From positions 1-38,256 of the forward strand of contig CANPBV010000002.1 of the NCBI GenBank assembly GCA_947572405.1: 38,256 nt of DNA, in the 5' to 3' direction. A model generated the notes under the pieces. That model was not told the DNA's origin. It ran no database searches and saw only the letters and a list, made by a program, of their open reading frames with translations. This stretch comes from an uncultured Mycoplasmatota bacterium. Lineage in GTDB: Bacteria; Bacillota_I; Bacilli_A; RF39; UBA660. Numbering within the stretch: position 1 is the stretch's first letter; every line of letters begins with the position of its first letter. A program made the translations under genes and the position numbers. Below are positions 14,592-23,569 of the stretch, piece after piece.

Positions 14592-17546
14592 GTGAAAAAA
14601 TGTCTGAATGCTTTCTTAACAGTTTTGGTGCTATTCTGTTTTTTTGCACCATCTTTTCATACAAGTGCAGCAACAGTTTATGAAGTTTACATAGAAAATG
14701 CTTCTGGAAACAATTTGGTGCTTAGTGCTGGAAATTATAAAGAAGCATATGCTTTTGCATTAGGAAAAGAAAAAGAAGATCAGAACAATAATGTAGTGAT
14801 TTATGCAGATGGAAGACTAGTTTATGCTACTTATGCATTGGTAAATTTTAGAACCAAAGCATCTTCTGGTGAAACGACAAATTATACAATTGAATTTAAT
14901 GGGAAAAAGGGCTATACAAATGGTTATTATGGAGCAGATGCTGCTTTTTTAGGAACCAATGAAGATGGGACGCAAGTTAGATTTATGCAAGCAGGAGTTA
15001 TTGGTTGGGTAAACGCAAATGAAGTAGAAGTTCTAAATATGAATAGTTCCACTTATGCTTCTTTATACACATCTGTTTATAGCATGATTTATACAGATAC
15101 TTGGGAATTAAGGCATTATGTTATGCTCAATGTAAGGAATTATAACTCTGTCGCACAGTTGATATTAGGTCAGGAAAGGCCAGTAGGCATGGCAGTTAAA
15201 ACAAATTATTTAAGTTATGATGGACACTATTTTTATCCAGAAAATTTAGAGGGATTTAGAACAATGGTTCGAGACTATAAAGCCGGAGTCAGAACAAATT
15301 CGATTAATCCAAATGACCCTTATTATAATTATTATCAATTTTTATCACATCGATCTATTTCTAATTATACAAGTGCCCAAATAAAACAGGATTTAAGTGC
15401 TTATACATCAAAACCAACCAGCTATCCAGTTTTAGCAGGACAATCACAATTATTCGGTGAAGAAACTTCTTTCATTCAGTACCAAAATGAATTTGGTGCG
15501 AATGCAATTATGATGTTTGGTACCGCGAAAAATGAATCTGGGAATGGGACATCTAATATTGCAGTCAATACCAATAATTTGTTTGGACATAGTGCTTTTG
15601 ATTCCGCTCCTGGATCAAGCGCCAATAGATATGCATCTGTTTCGCAAAGTATTTATGTGCATGCTAAGAAATTTATTTCCGAAGGATATTTAGATCCATG
15701 TGATGGATATACAGTAAATGGAAATGGAACCAGTAATAAATGTCATAATGGGAGATATTATGGAGGCAATTTAGGAGATAAATCTTCTGGAATGAATGTA
15801 AAATATGCTTCTGACCCTTATTGGGGAGAAAAAGCGGCTCAAAATTATTATTATTTTGATAAAAAATATAGTTTGCAAGATTATGGAAAATATTCCATTG
15901 GGATCAAGACAAGTTCTTCAAGTTATCCAATAAAAGCAGAGGCTAATAATAATAGTGCAACACTTTATATGACTGGAAATTCTACTAGTTATGCCATGAT
16001 CGTTTTAGAAACAGTTACAGGGGAATCGATTGGTGGAAACAATACTTGGTATAAAATTCAAACTGATCCAACTTTAAATAGTACAAGGACTGGAATATTA
16101 CAAGATCAAGGCGAATATAATTTTACGCATAATGTTGGCTATATTCATTCCTCTTATGTTGGATTTGTTAAAACTGTAAAAGAACAGAATAATCGATATA
16201 CAATTCAATTTAATCCAAATGGTGGAAGATTTGCAGACAATATTACAAGTACCAAAAGCTTAACCGTTGAAGAGTATGTAATTCCTGAAATTAGCAATCC
16301 AACTAGAGAAGGATATATATTTAAAGGTTGGGATAAAGAAGTATTGGCAGCTACGGAAAATATTACATATAATGCAGTTTGGGAACCTATCATAAAAATA
16401 TACACGATCACATTTGATGCTGGAATAGGAACGTTTGCAGACCAATCAAAAACGAAAAAATTAGAAGTGAAAGCGGGAGAAATACCAGTTCCAGAAACAC
16501 CAAGTTTGAATGGTTATACATTTACAGGATGGTCACCAAACTTAGTAGGTGCTACTAAAAATACAACCTATGTTGCACAGTATGTAAAAAATGATGAAAT
16601 TCAGTATAAAGAAACGGATGGGGAGTTTTATTTTGATAATCTAAGCTCGTCAGATAAAGGGATTACCATTACTGGATATAGTACTATTAATGGATTGCAG
16701 ATGAATCAAAACAGTCAAGTTACTTATGAAATAGAATTTGAAAATATGAATACGAAAAAAACTACATTAATTTCATTAAACCGTATTATGAATCAAAATG
16801 AAATGCCATTTATAATTGGAAATATTAATGGAACCGATGGGACGTATTCTTGGTTTAATGGCACAATTCCCTTGAGTACTTTAGAGGCTGGAGACTACAG
16901 AGCTTATATCATTGCTAAATCAGGAAACCTTTATACAAAAAAATTGGTTCGCAATTTATTTGGAAAATCGATGATCGGAAATTATATATCTGATGGAAGA
17001 CAACTTTGGATTAGGAATAACTATTATTTAAAGACAGTGCCAATGGAATTCTTTGTAAGGGATAAAATAATAGCTCCTAAAAATAATAATCCTCAAGAAA
17101 ATATGATAACTGGATATAGTAGTATCTATTTTCAAGGAACATCATTGAATATAGAGGGCTTTGCTTATAATATTAATGGGGATTATGGAGATGATTTCGT
17201 AAAAGGTGATACATTTAATAGATATTGTATTTTGGAAAACACAGAGACTTATACGACTAAGACGAATTATTTAATAGTTACGCCTCCAAGGTATGAAATA
17301 AGCCTTCGAATTCCTGATGGGTTTAGCAAAAAGAATACTTGGTTTTGGGGATCGATTGACGTTGCTTCTTTAAATAAAGGTATTTATGTTATTTATATCG
17401 CGGGTAGAACAAATATACAGGATTTTGCTGAATTAAATGATATTTTTAATAAAGAAATTAAAAGTACTACAACCATAAATGGAAAAAAATATTCTTTGAG
17501 AGTGAATCCAGAAGCGAGATATAGAATTGAATTAGTCGTAGAATAA
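14592..17546 (+). CDS. Secreted N-acetylglucosaminidase (autolysin) with InlB B-type repeats
   Basis: A 984-residue exported protein that should cleave GlcNAc-MurNAc bonds of peptidoglycan. It has a signal peptide ending near TSAA (residues 1-27), a 200-residue N-terminal region, then a LytD/Atl-type glucosaminidase domain at about residues 290-430 (NEFGANAIMMFGTAKNESGN, with the likely catalytic Glu at about 314, and NTNNLFGHSAFDSAPG). An SH3-like segment follows, then two InlB B/Flg_new repeats at about residues 535-675 (each with FxxxGG/GIGxF and a GYxFxGW motif, as in GYIFKGWDKE and GYTFTGWSPN), and a C-terminal region of unknown fold. The start is GTG 14592 with AAGGTGAT upstream. No LPxTG anchor is seen, so attachment is probably non-covalent. 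It converges with the PASTA gene. Confidence 0.85.
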   Translation: MKKCLNAFLTVLVLFCFFAPSFHTSAATVYEVYIENASGNNLVLSAGNYKEAYAFALGKEKEDQNNNVVIYADGRLVYATYALVNFRTKASSGETTNYTIEFNGKKGYTNGYYGADAAFLGTNEDGTQVRFMQAGVIGWVNANEVEVLNMNSSTYASLYTSVYSMIYTDTWELRHYVMLNVRNYNSVAQLILGQERPVGMAVKTNYLSYDGHYFYPENLEGFRTMVRDYKAGVRTNSINPNDPYYNYYQFLSHRSISNYTSAQIKQDLSAYTSKPTSYPVLAGQSQLFGEETSFIQYQNEFGANAIMMFGTAKNESGNGTSNIAVNTNNLFGHSAFDSAPGSSANRYASVSQSIYVHAKKFISEGYLDPCDGYTVNGNGTSNKCHNGRYYGGNLGDKSSGMNVKYASDPYWGEKAAQNYYYFDKKYSLQDYGKYSIGIKTSSSSYPIKAEANNNSATLYMTGNSTSYAMIVLETVTGESIGGNNTWYKIQTDPTLNSTRTGILQDQGEYNFTHNVGYIHSSYVGFVKTVKEQNNRYTIQFNPNGGRFADNITSTKSLTVEEYVIPEISNPTREGYIFKGWDKEVLAATENITYNAVWEPIIKIYTITFDAGIGTFADQSKTKKLEVKAGEIPVPETPSLNGYTFTGWSPNLVGATKNTTYVAQYVKNDEIQYKETDGEFYFDNLSSSDKGITITGYSTINGLQMNQNSQVTYEIEFENMNTKKTTLISLNRIMNQNEMPFIIGNINGTDGTYSWFNGTIPLSTLEAGDYRAYIIAKSGNLYTKKLVRNLFGKSMIGNYISDGRQLWIRNNYYLKTVPMEFFVRDKIIAPKNNNPQENMITGYSSIYFQGTSLNIEGFAYNINGDYGDDFVKGDTFNRYCILENTETYTTKTNYLIVTPPRYEISLRIPDGFSKKNTWFWGSIDVASLNKGIYVIYIAGRTNIQDFAELNDIFNKEIKSTTTINGKKYSLRVNPEARYRIELVVE

Positions 17547-17574
17547 GACACATTTTGATTGTGTCTTATTTTTT
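17542..17574 (+). terminator. Strong intrinsic terminator with embedded autolysin stop codon
   Basis: The perfect 11-bp stem AATAAGACACA (17542-17552)/TGTGTCTTATT (17560-17570) is followed by Ts. TAA 17544-17546 is within the left arm. Confidence 0.85.
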
Positions 17575-17705
17575 GCTAGGTATGGCATATAGCTAGATGA
17601 GGGATGAGATAATTTTATATTTCCCACTTGATTGAACCTATTTACATCGTATATTTGCGACTTCTGTGTACATTATATTAGCAGAAAATGTCATTTGTTG
17701 GTAAG

Positions 17706-17730
17706 AAAAAAGCCTTTGAAAAAGACTTTT
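17706..17730 (-). terminator. Intrinsic terminator of the PASTA-protein gene
   Basis: Read on the - strand, AAAGTCTTT and AAAGGCTTT pair (one wobble) around TTC and are followed by six Ts. It starts at the stop codon of the PASTA gene. Confidence 0.7.
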
Positions 17731-19729
17731 AATCGGCAATATAAATTGTGTATGTTTTACAACTTACAATAGGGGTCCCAACCGAAGTAGGTGATGAATC
17801 TAGTACCATACCTGCTTGGCGGTTATCATTATGCTCTTTGGCTATAATATTGAATGTAGCACCTGGATAATTCGTTGATAATTTTGATTTAAGACTGGCA
17901 ATTGTTTTATTGGCGTTCCCTAGAATGAGCCAACTTTCCTGAATCACTAGATTTCCTAAGCCTTTTTCAACACAGCTAGGAATAGGTTGTTGATTTGAAG
18001 AACCAGAATTTCCACCATTTGATTGATTACCTGACGATGAACTATTATTTGTAGGTTTAGGACCATTACTAACAGTTAATACAACTGTTGTCCCATCGAT
18101 AACTTTTGATCCAGAGCTCATGCTTTGATTAAATATAATACCTTTGGTTTTACTACTATAGACATAGGACATTTTACAAGTAATTCCTAAGTTATTACAA
18201 GTTGCTTGTGCTTTGCTTGTACTCATTCCAATGAAACTAGGGAGTTCTATAGAAGCACCTAAAGATATGACAACTTTAAATTCATCACCTGGATTAATTT
18301 CTTCACCTGGGTTTTTAGAAATGCTGATAAATTTTCCTTTTTCAACAGTTTCACTAAATTCGGATTCTTCACTTAATGTCAATTTATTTTCATTTGCAAA
18401 ATTACGAAGTGCAGTAATATCTCCATCTGCTACTGTGATCATCTTTAAAGTTCCCTTAGAAGTAACGATATTAATTCGTGCATTTTCTTCTAGAGTATCT
18501 CCTTCTTTTACGCTAACTCTAATGATTCCCCCCGCTTTAATTTCACTACTATATTCACTTTCATAGACAATAACTAACTTATTTTTAATTGCCCATTCTG
18601 TAATTTCCTCTAATGACATTTTTGTTAAATCAGGGGCAATAATTTTTGGGCCCTTAGAGATAACAACTTGTACAACAGTTTCCTTTTGATCGATTAATGT
18701 TCCGCTACTTGGAGTAGTAGAAATAATGTTGCCAGCTTTGATGTCATTGCTAAATTGATAACTTAGCTCATATTGAATACCATTTCGTTTCAGCCATAAA
18801 ATCGCATCAAATTCTTCAAAGTCAATCAAATCCTTTAAATCAACAGGTTTTAAATCTGCTTCATTCCCAAGAGAAAATGTGATATCAATTTGTTCATTTC
18901 TTCTAACTTCTCCTGCTTTGCTTTGTTCAAATACAATGTCCTTTTCGATTGCCTCATTAAACTGATATTCAATATTTACATTGTTTAATTTTAATTCCTT
19001 AATTTTTGTAACTACATCCTCTACATTCCAACCAACCATATTGGGAATGCTGACAATGGATTCATAATTAGGACCATTAGAAACAACCACTTCTAGGGAC
19101 TTTACTTCCTTTACTAATGTGTTAGCAGGAATACTTTGACTGATCACATGATCGCTTTCTATAGAATCACTATACTCATAGGTTTGCTCTAAAGTGATCT
19201 TATTTTTGTTTGCCCATTTTACTACTTCATTGATACTTACATTACTAAAATCTCCAACCGTTCTTAGAGTTGGTAATGTTAGAATATTAGAAGTAATCAG
19301 AAATTGAAACCCTGTATATAGAGTAATCAATATAATACCAAATATTTCTAGCCTCTTTTGTATTTTCTTACTTGATGTAAAACCAGTTAAAACCATAAAA
19401 ATACCAATTATAAATAAGCATGCACTTGAAATAATTAAATAGGGTTGGTTCACTTGATCAGTGGATTTTACAATTGTATATATTAAGTAACTTAGACCAG
19501 ATACCAGCGCGATAAAAGAAATTGTAGTAAGCAAAACCCGCGACTTTTTAGGAGTATCATTAGATGTTTTTTTAATTTTTCTATTTTCTTTGTTTCCTGC
19601 TTTTTGATTTGCTTTCTTTTCTGTTTTGCGTTTTAACTTTGACTTTTCTTTGCCACTATGATTTTCCTCATCTTCTTTTAATGCACTTAATAAATCTAGT
19701 TTTTCTTTTAACTGATCATTTTCATTCAT
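17729..19729 (-). CDS. Multi-pass membrane protein with PASTA repeats, no kinase domain
   Basis: A 666-residue protein. Its N-terminal ~65 residues are Lys/Glu-rich and cytoplasmic, with no kinase motifs. Three membrane helices follow (about residues 65-88, 97-117, 128-150). The rest should be outside: six PASTA-like repeats (about 155-560; examples are PNMVGWNVEDVV and SIELPSFIGMSTSKAQ, each closing with a V-S-x-G-P-like end), a Ser/Asn/Gly linker (about 560-585), and a last divergent PASTA-like domain bounded by two Cys. PASTA domains bind peptidoglycan muropeptides or beta-lactams and usually sit on PknB-type Ser/Thr kinases or PBPs. Here they are on a three-helix anchor. AGAGGTGAT precedes ATG 19729. 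It is convergent with the glucosaminidase and divergent from the polysaccharide locus. Confidence 0.8.
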   Translation of the reverse strand: MNENDQLKEKLDLLSALKEDEENHSGKEKSKLKRKTEKKANQKAGNKENRKIKKTSNDTPKKSRVLLTTISFIALVSGLSYLIYTIVKSTDQVNQPYLIISSACLFIIGIFMVLTGFTSSKKIQKRLEIFGIILITLYTGFQFLITSNILTLPTLRTVGDFSNVSINEVVKWANKNKITLEQTYEYSDSIESDHVISQSIPANTLVKEVKSLEVVVSNGPNYESIVSIPNMVGWNVEDVVTKIKELKLNNVNIEYQFNEAIEKDIVFEQSKAGEVRRNEQIDITFSLGNEADLKPVDLKDLIDFEEFDAILWLKRNGIQYELSYQFSNDIKAGNIISTTPSSGTLIDQKETVVQVVISKGPKIIAPDLTKMSLEEITEWAIKNKLVIVYESEYSSEIKAGGIIRVSVKEGDTLEENARINIVTSKGTLKMITVADGDITALRNFANENKLTLSEESEFSETVEKGKFISISKNPGEEINPGDEFKVVISLGASIELPSFIGMSTSKAQATCNNLGITCKMSYVYSSKTKGIIFNQSMSSGSKVIDGTTVVLTVSNGPKPTNNSSSSGNQSNGGNSGSSNQQPIPSCVEKGLGNLVIQESWLILGNANKTIASLKSKLSTNYPGATFNIIAKEHNDNRQAGMVLDSSPTSVGTPIVSCKTYTIYIAD

Positions 19730-19752
19730 TTATCATCACCTCTTATAATACT

Positions 19753-19781
19753 ATTATATCTTATTTTATAGAATATGAAAA
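19753..19781 (-). promoter_or_regulatory. Promoter for the PASTA-protein gene
   Basis: On the - strand, TATAAT (complement of 19753-19758) with a moderate -35 TTTTCA (complement of 19776-19781) at 17-bp spacing. The start codon is 24 bp further. Confidence 0.5.
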
Positions 19782-19791
19782 TAGGAAAGAA

Positions 19792-19823
19792 ATTTCATTT
19801 TGTAGTACTTTACAAAATGAAAT
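19792..19823. repeat. 13-bp perfect inverted repeat in the divergent promoter region
   Basis: ATTTCATTTTGTA (19792-19804) and TACAAAATGAAAT (19811-19823) are exact inverse copies with a 6-bp gap. A second perfect palindrome, AAAATTATAATTTT, lies about 10 bp further (near 19833-19846). Neither is followed by a T tract. The location between the divergent promoters of the PASTA gene and the polysaccharide operon suggests a shared operator. Confidence 0.5.
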
Positions 19824-19894
19824 GGGCTTGTAAAATTATAATTTTAAAACTTTTATTTTTATTTGAGTTTTTCATTTGATAATGAGGCAAAACA

Positions 19895-19924
19895 TTGTCA
19901 ATAGCAATAAATATATGTTATAAT
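19895..19924 (+). promoter_or_regulatory. Promoter of the polysaccharide operon
   Basis: TTGTCA (19895-19900) and TATAAT (19919-19924) are 18 bp apart, with TG one base before the -10 (extended -10). No comparably strong promoter is seen inside the following locus until 35469. Confidence 0.65.
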
Positions 19925-19972
19925 AAGAAAGATTAGATGATTAATTTAAAAATAATTAGAAAGTAGGATAAT

Positions 19973-21628
19973 ATGATAACAAAAATTTATAATCAAAAAT
20001 TAGTAGCTTTATTTATAATCTTGCAACCGCTATTGGATGTTTTGACATATTTTTCAAATAGCAAGTTAGGCATGAGTATTGGCTTAATATGTAGAGGAAC
20101 GTTTTTATTTTATTGCACAATTTATCTTTTGTTTTTAGATAAAAAGGATAAGAAAATAACTTATGTTTTCTTTTGCTCGGTGGTTTTATACTTGGGATTG
20201 TTTTATTTTATTAATTGCCCGAATTTATCTATTTTTATATTTAAACTCAAGTTTATATTTAAACTGTTATTCTTCCCAATTACTTTATTATTTTTGATGA
20301 AGTTTTATGATGGTAATATTAAAAAAAATATAGTTTCATGTGCTACTATAATTGTGATTTTAATGTTAGTGGCTCAATTATTTGGTAATGCAATACCAAG
20401 CTATAATAGCGCTAAATTAGGAAATAGTGGATGGTTTTTTTCCGCCAATGAATTATCTAGTATGTGTGCAATAATAATTCCAATTGTATTCGCCAATTTT
20501 ATTAATAAAAGAAATAAATTCTGTTTTGTTATTTTTGCTTTATTGGCTTTCTGTATGCTATTAATTGGAACTAAAACGGCTTATTTATCAATTGGCTTGA
20601 CTGTAGGAATGTTTGCTTTGTATTATTTAGCAATGATGATCATTACAAAGGAACATTGCGGAAAACAAATAGTAATTTCCTTGATTGCCTTAACAATTTT
20701 TGGAGTGATTACTCCATTGACTTATGCACATAAAAATATATACATACAAGAAAGCAATACTGTAACTGATTTGATTTTGAACGGTCGAGACAAAATATTG
20801 GAAGAAAATATAAAAAAAGTAAATACAAACAATCCATTTGTAAGTACTTTTATGGGAGCGAAATTAAATTCAAAAAGCAATTATGAATTTGAACGTGACT
20901 TTTATACAATGTATTATAATTTTGGTTTATTTGGAATTGCGATATTTTTCTTCGTACCAATATATTATATAATCAAAAAATTCATTTATGTAATTAAAAA
21001 TAGAAAATTTTTAATTACACCTGCTCAATATGGAGCGTTTGTGGGTTTATCCATGGCTTTGGGAATTTCCTATATTGCAGGCCATACATTAATGGCACCA
21101 GCTGTTTCAATTTATATTGCTTTGCTAATGATTATTTTTACTTCAGAAAAAGAAATTTGTCCTGATAGAAAAGTCATGTTTATATCTAGTGTAGGAGGGC
21201 ATTTAACCCAAATGCTAGAATTAAAGTCTCTATTTAAAGAATATAACTATGTTTTGGTTACTGAAAAAACGGATGTTACAATTCCCTTAAAGGAAAAACA
21301 CAATACTCAATATTTAAAATATGGATCAAGAAAATATATATTTAAATATTTGTTTGTTGCAACATTTAATATATTAAAATCTTTATATTTATTTATGATT
21401 TATGATCCAGATGTCATAGTGACGACAGGAACCCATACAGCAGTACCAATGTGTTATATAGGCTGGTTTATGGGAAAAAAAGTGATATACATTGAAAGTT
21501 TTGCGAAAAGAACAAGCCCTACCTTAACAGGAAGAATTGTTTATCCTATTGCTACCACTTTTGTTGTACAATGGGAAAGCATGCTGAAGTGTTATCCAAA
21601 GGCACAATACTGGGGAGGAATATATTAA
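19973..21628 (+). CDS. O-antigen polymerase/ligase-like membrane protein fused to an Alg14-like glycosyltransferase subunit
   Basis: A 551-residue apparent fusion. Residues 1 to about 390 form around ten or eleven membrane helices of the O-antigen ligase/Wzy type (for example LFGNAIPSYNSAKLGNSGWF and a large loop containing LILNGRD). From about residue 397 an Alg14/CpsF-like domain follows, with FISSVGGHLTQMLEL, PDVIVTTGTHTAVPMCYIG and VIYIESFAKRTSPTLTGRI. Alg14-type subunits anchor the catalytic Alg13-type partner at the membrane to transfer a sugar to a lipid-linked acceptor. No stop or good internal ribosome binding site separates the two parts; a Met at the junction (codon at about 21177) has no clear site before it. 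The next gene, the Alg13-like partner, overlaps the stop. First gene of the locus. Confidence 0.75.
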   Translation: MITKIYNQKLVALFIILQPLLDVLTYFSNSKLGMSIGLICRGTFLFYCTIYLLFLDKKDKKITYVFFCSVVLYLGLFYFINCPNLSIFIFKLKFIFKLLFFPITLLFLMKFYDGNIKKNIVSCATIIVILMLVAQLFGNAIPSYNSAKLGNSGWFFSANELSSMCAIIIPIVFANFINKRNKFCFVIFALLAFCMLLIGTKTAYLSIGLTVGMFALYYLAMMIITKEHCGKQIVISLIALTIFGVITPLTYAHKNIYIQESNTVTDLILNGRDKILEENIKKVNTNNPFVSTFMGAKLNSKSNYEFERDFYTMYYNFGLFGIAIFFFVPIYYIIKKFIYVIKNRKFLITPAQYGAFVGLSMALGISYIAGHTLMAPAVSIYIALLMIIFTSEKEICPDRKVMFISSVGGHLTQMLELKSLFKEYNYVLVTEKTDVTIPLKEKHNTQYLKYGSRKYIFKYLFVATFNILKSLYLFMIYDPDVIVTTGTHTAVPMCYIGWFMGKKVIYIESFAKRTSPTLTGRIVYPIATTFVVQWESMLKCYPKAQYWGGIY

Positions 21629-22095
21629 TGATTTTAGTTACTTTAGGAACACAAAAGGAACCTTTCACAAGACTATTAAAATATATTGAAGAAAGTCAGA
21701 TCAAAGAAGAAGTCATAGTACAAGCAGGGCATACAAAATATGAAAGTCAGAAAATGAAAATATTTGATTTTATTCCTTATGAAAAAATGAATGAATATAT
21801 AGAAAAAGCGGATCTTATAATTACACATTCAGGGACAGGTTCTGTATTAATGCCCTTAAAAAAAGGGAAAAAAATAATAGTGTGCGCTAGACTTCAAAAG
21901 TATGATGAACACGTAGATGATCATCAAAAGCAGTTGGTAGAGGTTTTTAAAGAGGAGGGATATGTTCTTGAATTGGACGAAGACAATTCATTAGATGAAT
22001 TGTTAAAACAAATAAAAGATTTTAAACCCAAAAAATATGAAAGTAATACAGAAACCTTTATGGCAAAATTAAGAAAAGAAATTGATTGTTTATAA
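21628..22095 (+). CDS. Alg13/CpsG-like glycosyltransferase catalytic subunit
   Basis: A 155-residue GT28-type protein that should pair with the Alg14-like domain of the preceding gene to form a two-part transferase using a UDP-sugar on the inner membrane face. Motifs are MILVTLGTQKEPFTRLLKYI at the start, ADLIITHSGTGSVLMPLKKG and ARLQKYDEHVDDHQKQLVE, the usual Alg13/PssE pattern. I start at ATG 21628, which shares one base with the preceding TAA (TAATG) and has GGAGGAA upstream; the longer frame to 21571 lies inside the upstream gene and is unlikely. This coupled stop-start supports a stoichiometric complex. Confidence 0.9.
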   Translation: MILVTLGTQKEPFTRLLKYIEESQIKEEVIVQAGHTKYESQKMKIFDFIPYEKMNEYIEKADLIITHSGTGSVLMPLKKGKKIIVCARLQKYDEHVDDHQKQLVEVFKEEGYVLELDEDNSLDELLKQIKDFKPKKYESNTETFMAKLRKEIDCL

Positions 22096-22130
22096 TATAC
22101 AATTTATAAAAAGAAAAGGAATTACTGATA

Positions 22131-22856
22131 ATGGAAAAAATATTGTTAATAGTACCTGCTTATAATGAAGAAAAAAACATAAAGAGAACCATAGACAGTA
22201 TAATAAAATTTGAAAAAGTAAAACTTGATTATATTGTGATTAATGATGGATCCAAAGATGCAACAGAAATGGTGTTAAAGGAAAATAATTTCAAATATAT
22301 ATCTCTTCCTTATAACATGGGAATTGGGGTAGCGGTTCAAACTGGATATAAATATGCATATGAGAACAATTATGATATAGCAGTCCAATTTGATGGAGAT
22401 GGACAACATGATATCGAATATATAGATCAATTAATCAAACCGATTTTAAGAGATGAAGCTGATATTGTTATAGGGAGTAGGTATATAGATACTACTTCTG
22501 AATTCAAATCTACATTTTTTCGACAAATTGGAATTAAAGTGATTTCTGCTTTGATTAAAGGGCTAACACAAAAAAGTATAAAGGATGTAACTAGTGGTTA
22601 TAGAGCTGTAAATAAGAGTTTAATTCAGATATTTTCTAAGGCTTATCCACAAGAATATCCAGAACCAATTACGAATTATGCTATGTTAAAACGGCATTAT
22701 AGAGTAAAAGAGGTTGGTGTTAATATGTATCAAAGAAAAATTGGAAAGTCTTCTATCAGGTCATTGAAATCTATATATTATATGTTTAATGTTTTTATGT
22801 CCATATTATGTTTTAATTTCAAAGAATATAGGGAGGAAAAACATGATATCAATTAA
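22131..22856 (+). CDS. GT2 glycosyltransferase, polyprenyl-phosphate sugar synthase-like (GtrB/DPM1-type)
   Basis: A 241-residue family 2 transferase resembling dolichol-phosphate mannosyltransferase. It has VPAYNEEKNIKRTID, IVINDGSKDATE, FDGDGQHDIEYIDQL (DxD metal site), VIGSRYI and DVTSGYRAVNKSLI, the last typical of enzymes that load a sugar onto undecaprenyl phosphate. It lacks a C-terminal pair of membrane helices. It is the first of four overlapping genes (GT2, DUF2304, GtrA, GT-C-like), the usual set for making, flipping and transferring an undecaprenyl-linked sugar as a side-branch. AAAGGAA precedes ATG 22131. The sugar is not determinable. Confidence 0.88.
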   Translation: MEKILLIVPAYNEEKNIKRTIDSIIKFEKVKLDYIVINDGSKDATEMVLKENNFKYISLPYNMGIGVAVQTGYKYAYENNYDIAVQFDGDGQHDIEYIDQLIKPILRDEADIVIGSRYIDTTSEFKSTFFRQIGIKVISALIKGLTQKSIKDVTSGYRAVNKSLIQIFSKAYPQEYPEPITNYAMLKRHYRVKEVGVNMYQRKIGKSSIRSLKSIYYMFNVFMSILCFNFKEYREEKHDIN

Positions 22857-23187
22857 TTTAAAATTGTTTTTAGGAATTGTAACGATTGTTTATTTTATTA
22901 TTATTTTAATAGCCATAAAGAAGGAATCCATGCCTATAAAAAGTTCAATTATATGGTTTTTCTTTGGCATAATTATGGTGATCTGCATTTTTATAGGCCC
23001 GTTTTTGGACCTCATTTGTGAAGTAATTGATGTAAAAGAGGTTTCCAATTTATTATTATTTGGTGGATTTATGTCACTCTTAATATTATCATTCGACTTA
23101 TATGTTTTATATTATAAATTGAAGAAAAATAATATTATATTGGCCCAGAAAGTGGCGATCTTGGAAAATGAAATCAAGAATAAATAA
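22843..23187 (+). CDS. DUF2304 family membrane protein
   Basis: A 114-residue protein with three hydrophobic helices and a short Lys/Glu-rich, possibly coiled-coil tail (LAQKVAILENEIKNK). Such DUF2304 proteins are typically found next to DPM-like GT2 enzymes and are thought to serve as their membrane anchor or partner. ATG 22843 has a strong GGGAGGAAAA site, and the gene overlaps the GT2 end by 14 bp, consistent with the pair acting together. The in-frame ATG at 22789 lies in the GT2 gene and is less likely to be used. Confidence 0.8.
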   Translation: MISINLKLFLGIVTIVYFIIILIAIKKESMPIKSSIIWFFFGIIMVICIFIGPFLDLICEVIDVKEVSNLLLFGGFMSLLILSFDLYVLYYKLKKNNIILAQKVAILENEIKNK

Positions 23188-23569
23188 TTTAGTTTCTAAA
23201 TTATACACCCCAGTAAAATATCTTTTTTCATCAGGAATTTCTTTTGTAATAGACCAATTATTGTTTAATATATTAATATTTTTTTATAAAAAAAATGCCT
23301 TTGTAATTGTGGCAAAATTAATTGCTAGAGCAATTTCTTCACTGATTAATTTTTTTCTTAATTCCAAACTTGTTTTTTCTAGTAAAGATAGAAATTCGAT
23401 TTTTAAATATTACGCATTAGTGATGATACAAGCTCTCATTTCCAGCCTTTCTATTTATATACTCAAAAACATTTTTACCGAACTCTCAGTTAGCCTCATA
23501 AGCATATGCGTTGATATAATTATTTTTATAATTAATTATGTCATCCAGAAGGAGTGGATTTTTAAATGA
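23168..23569 (+). CDS. GtrA family polyprenyl-linked sugar flippase
   Basis: A 133-residue, four-helix membrane protein of the GtrA type. The N-terminal VKYLFSSGISFVIDQLLFNIL and the block ISSLINFFLNSKLVFSSKD are diagnostic, as is the C-terminal helix ending VIQKEWIFK. GtrA proteins flip an undecaprenyl-phosphate-linked sugar across the membrane. ATG 23168 overlaps the end of the DUF2304 gene by 20 bp, and the stop overlaps the next ATG (ATGA). No strong ribosome binding site is seen, so translation is probably coupled. Confidence 0.87.
   Translation: MKSRINNLVSKLYTPVKYLFSSGISFVIDQLLFNILIFFYKKNAFVIVAKLIARAISSLINFFLNSKLVFSSKDRNSIFKYYALVMIQALISSLSIYILKNIFTELSVSLISICVDIIIFIINYVIQKEWIFK

Noticed and set aside
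22789..22842. Upstream in-frame extension of the DUF2304 gene
   Set aside because: It lies inside the GT2 coding region and has no ribosome binding site, whereas ATG 22843 follows GGGAGGAAAA directly.
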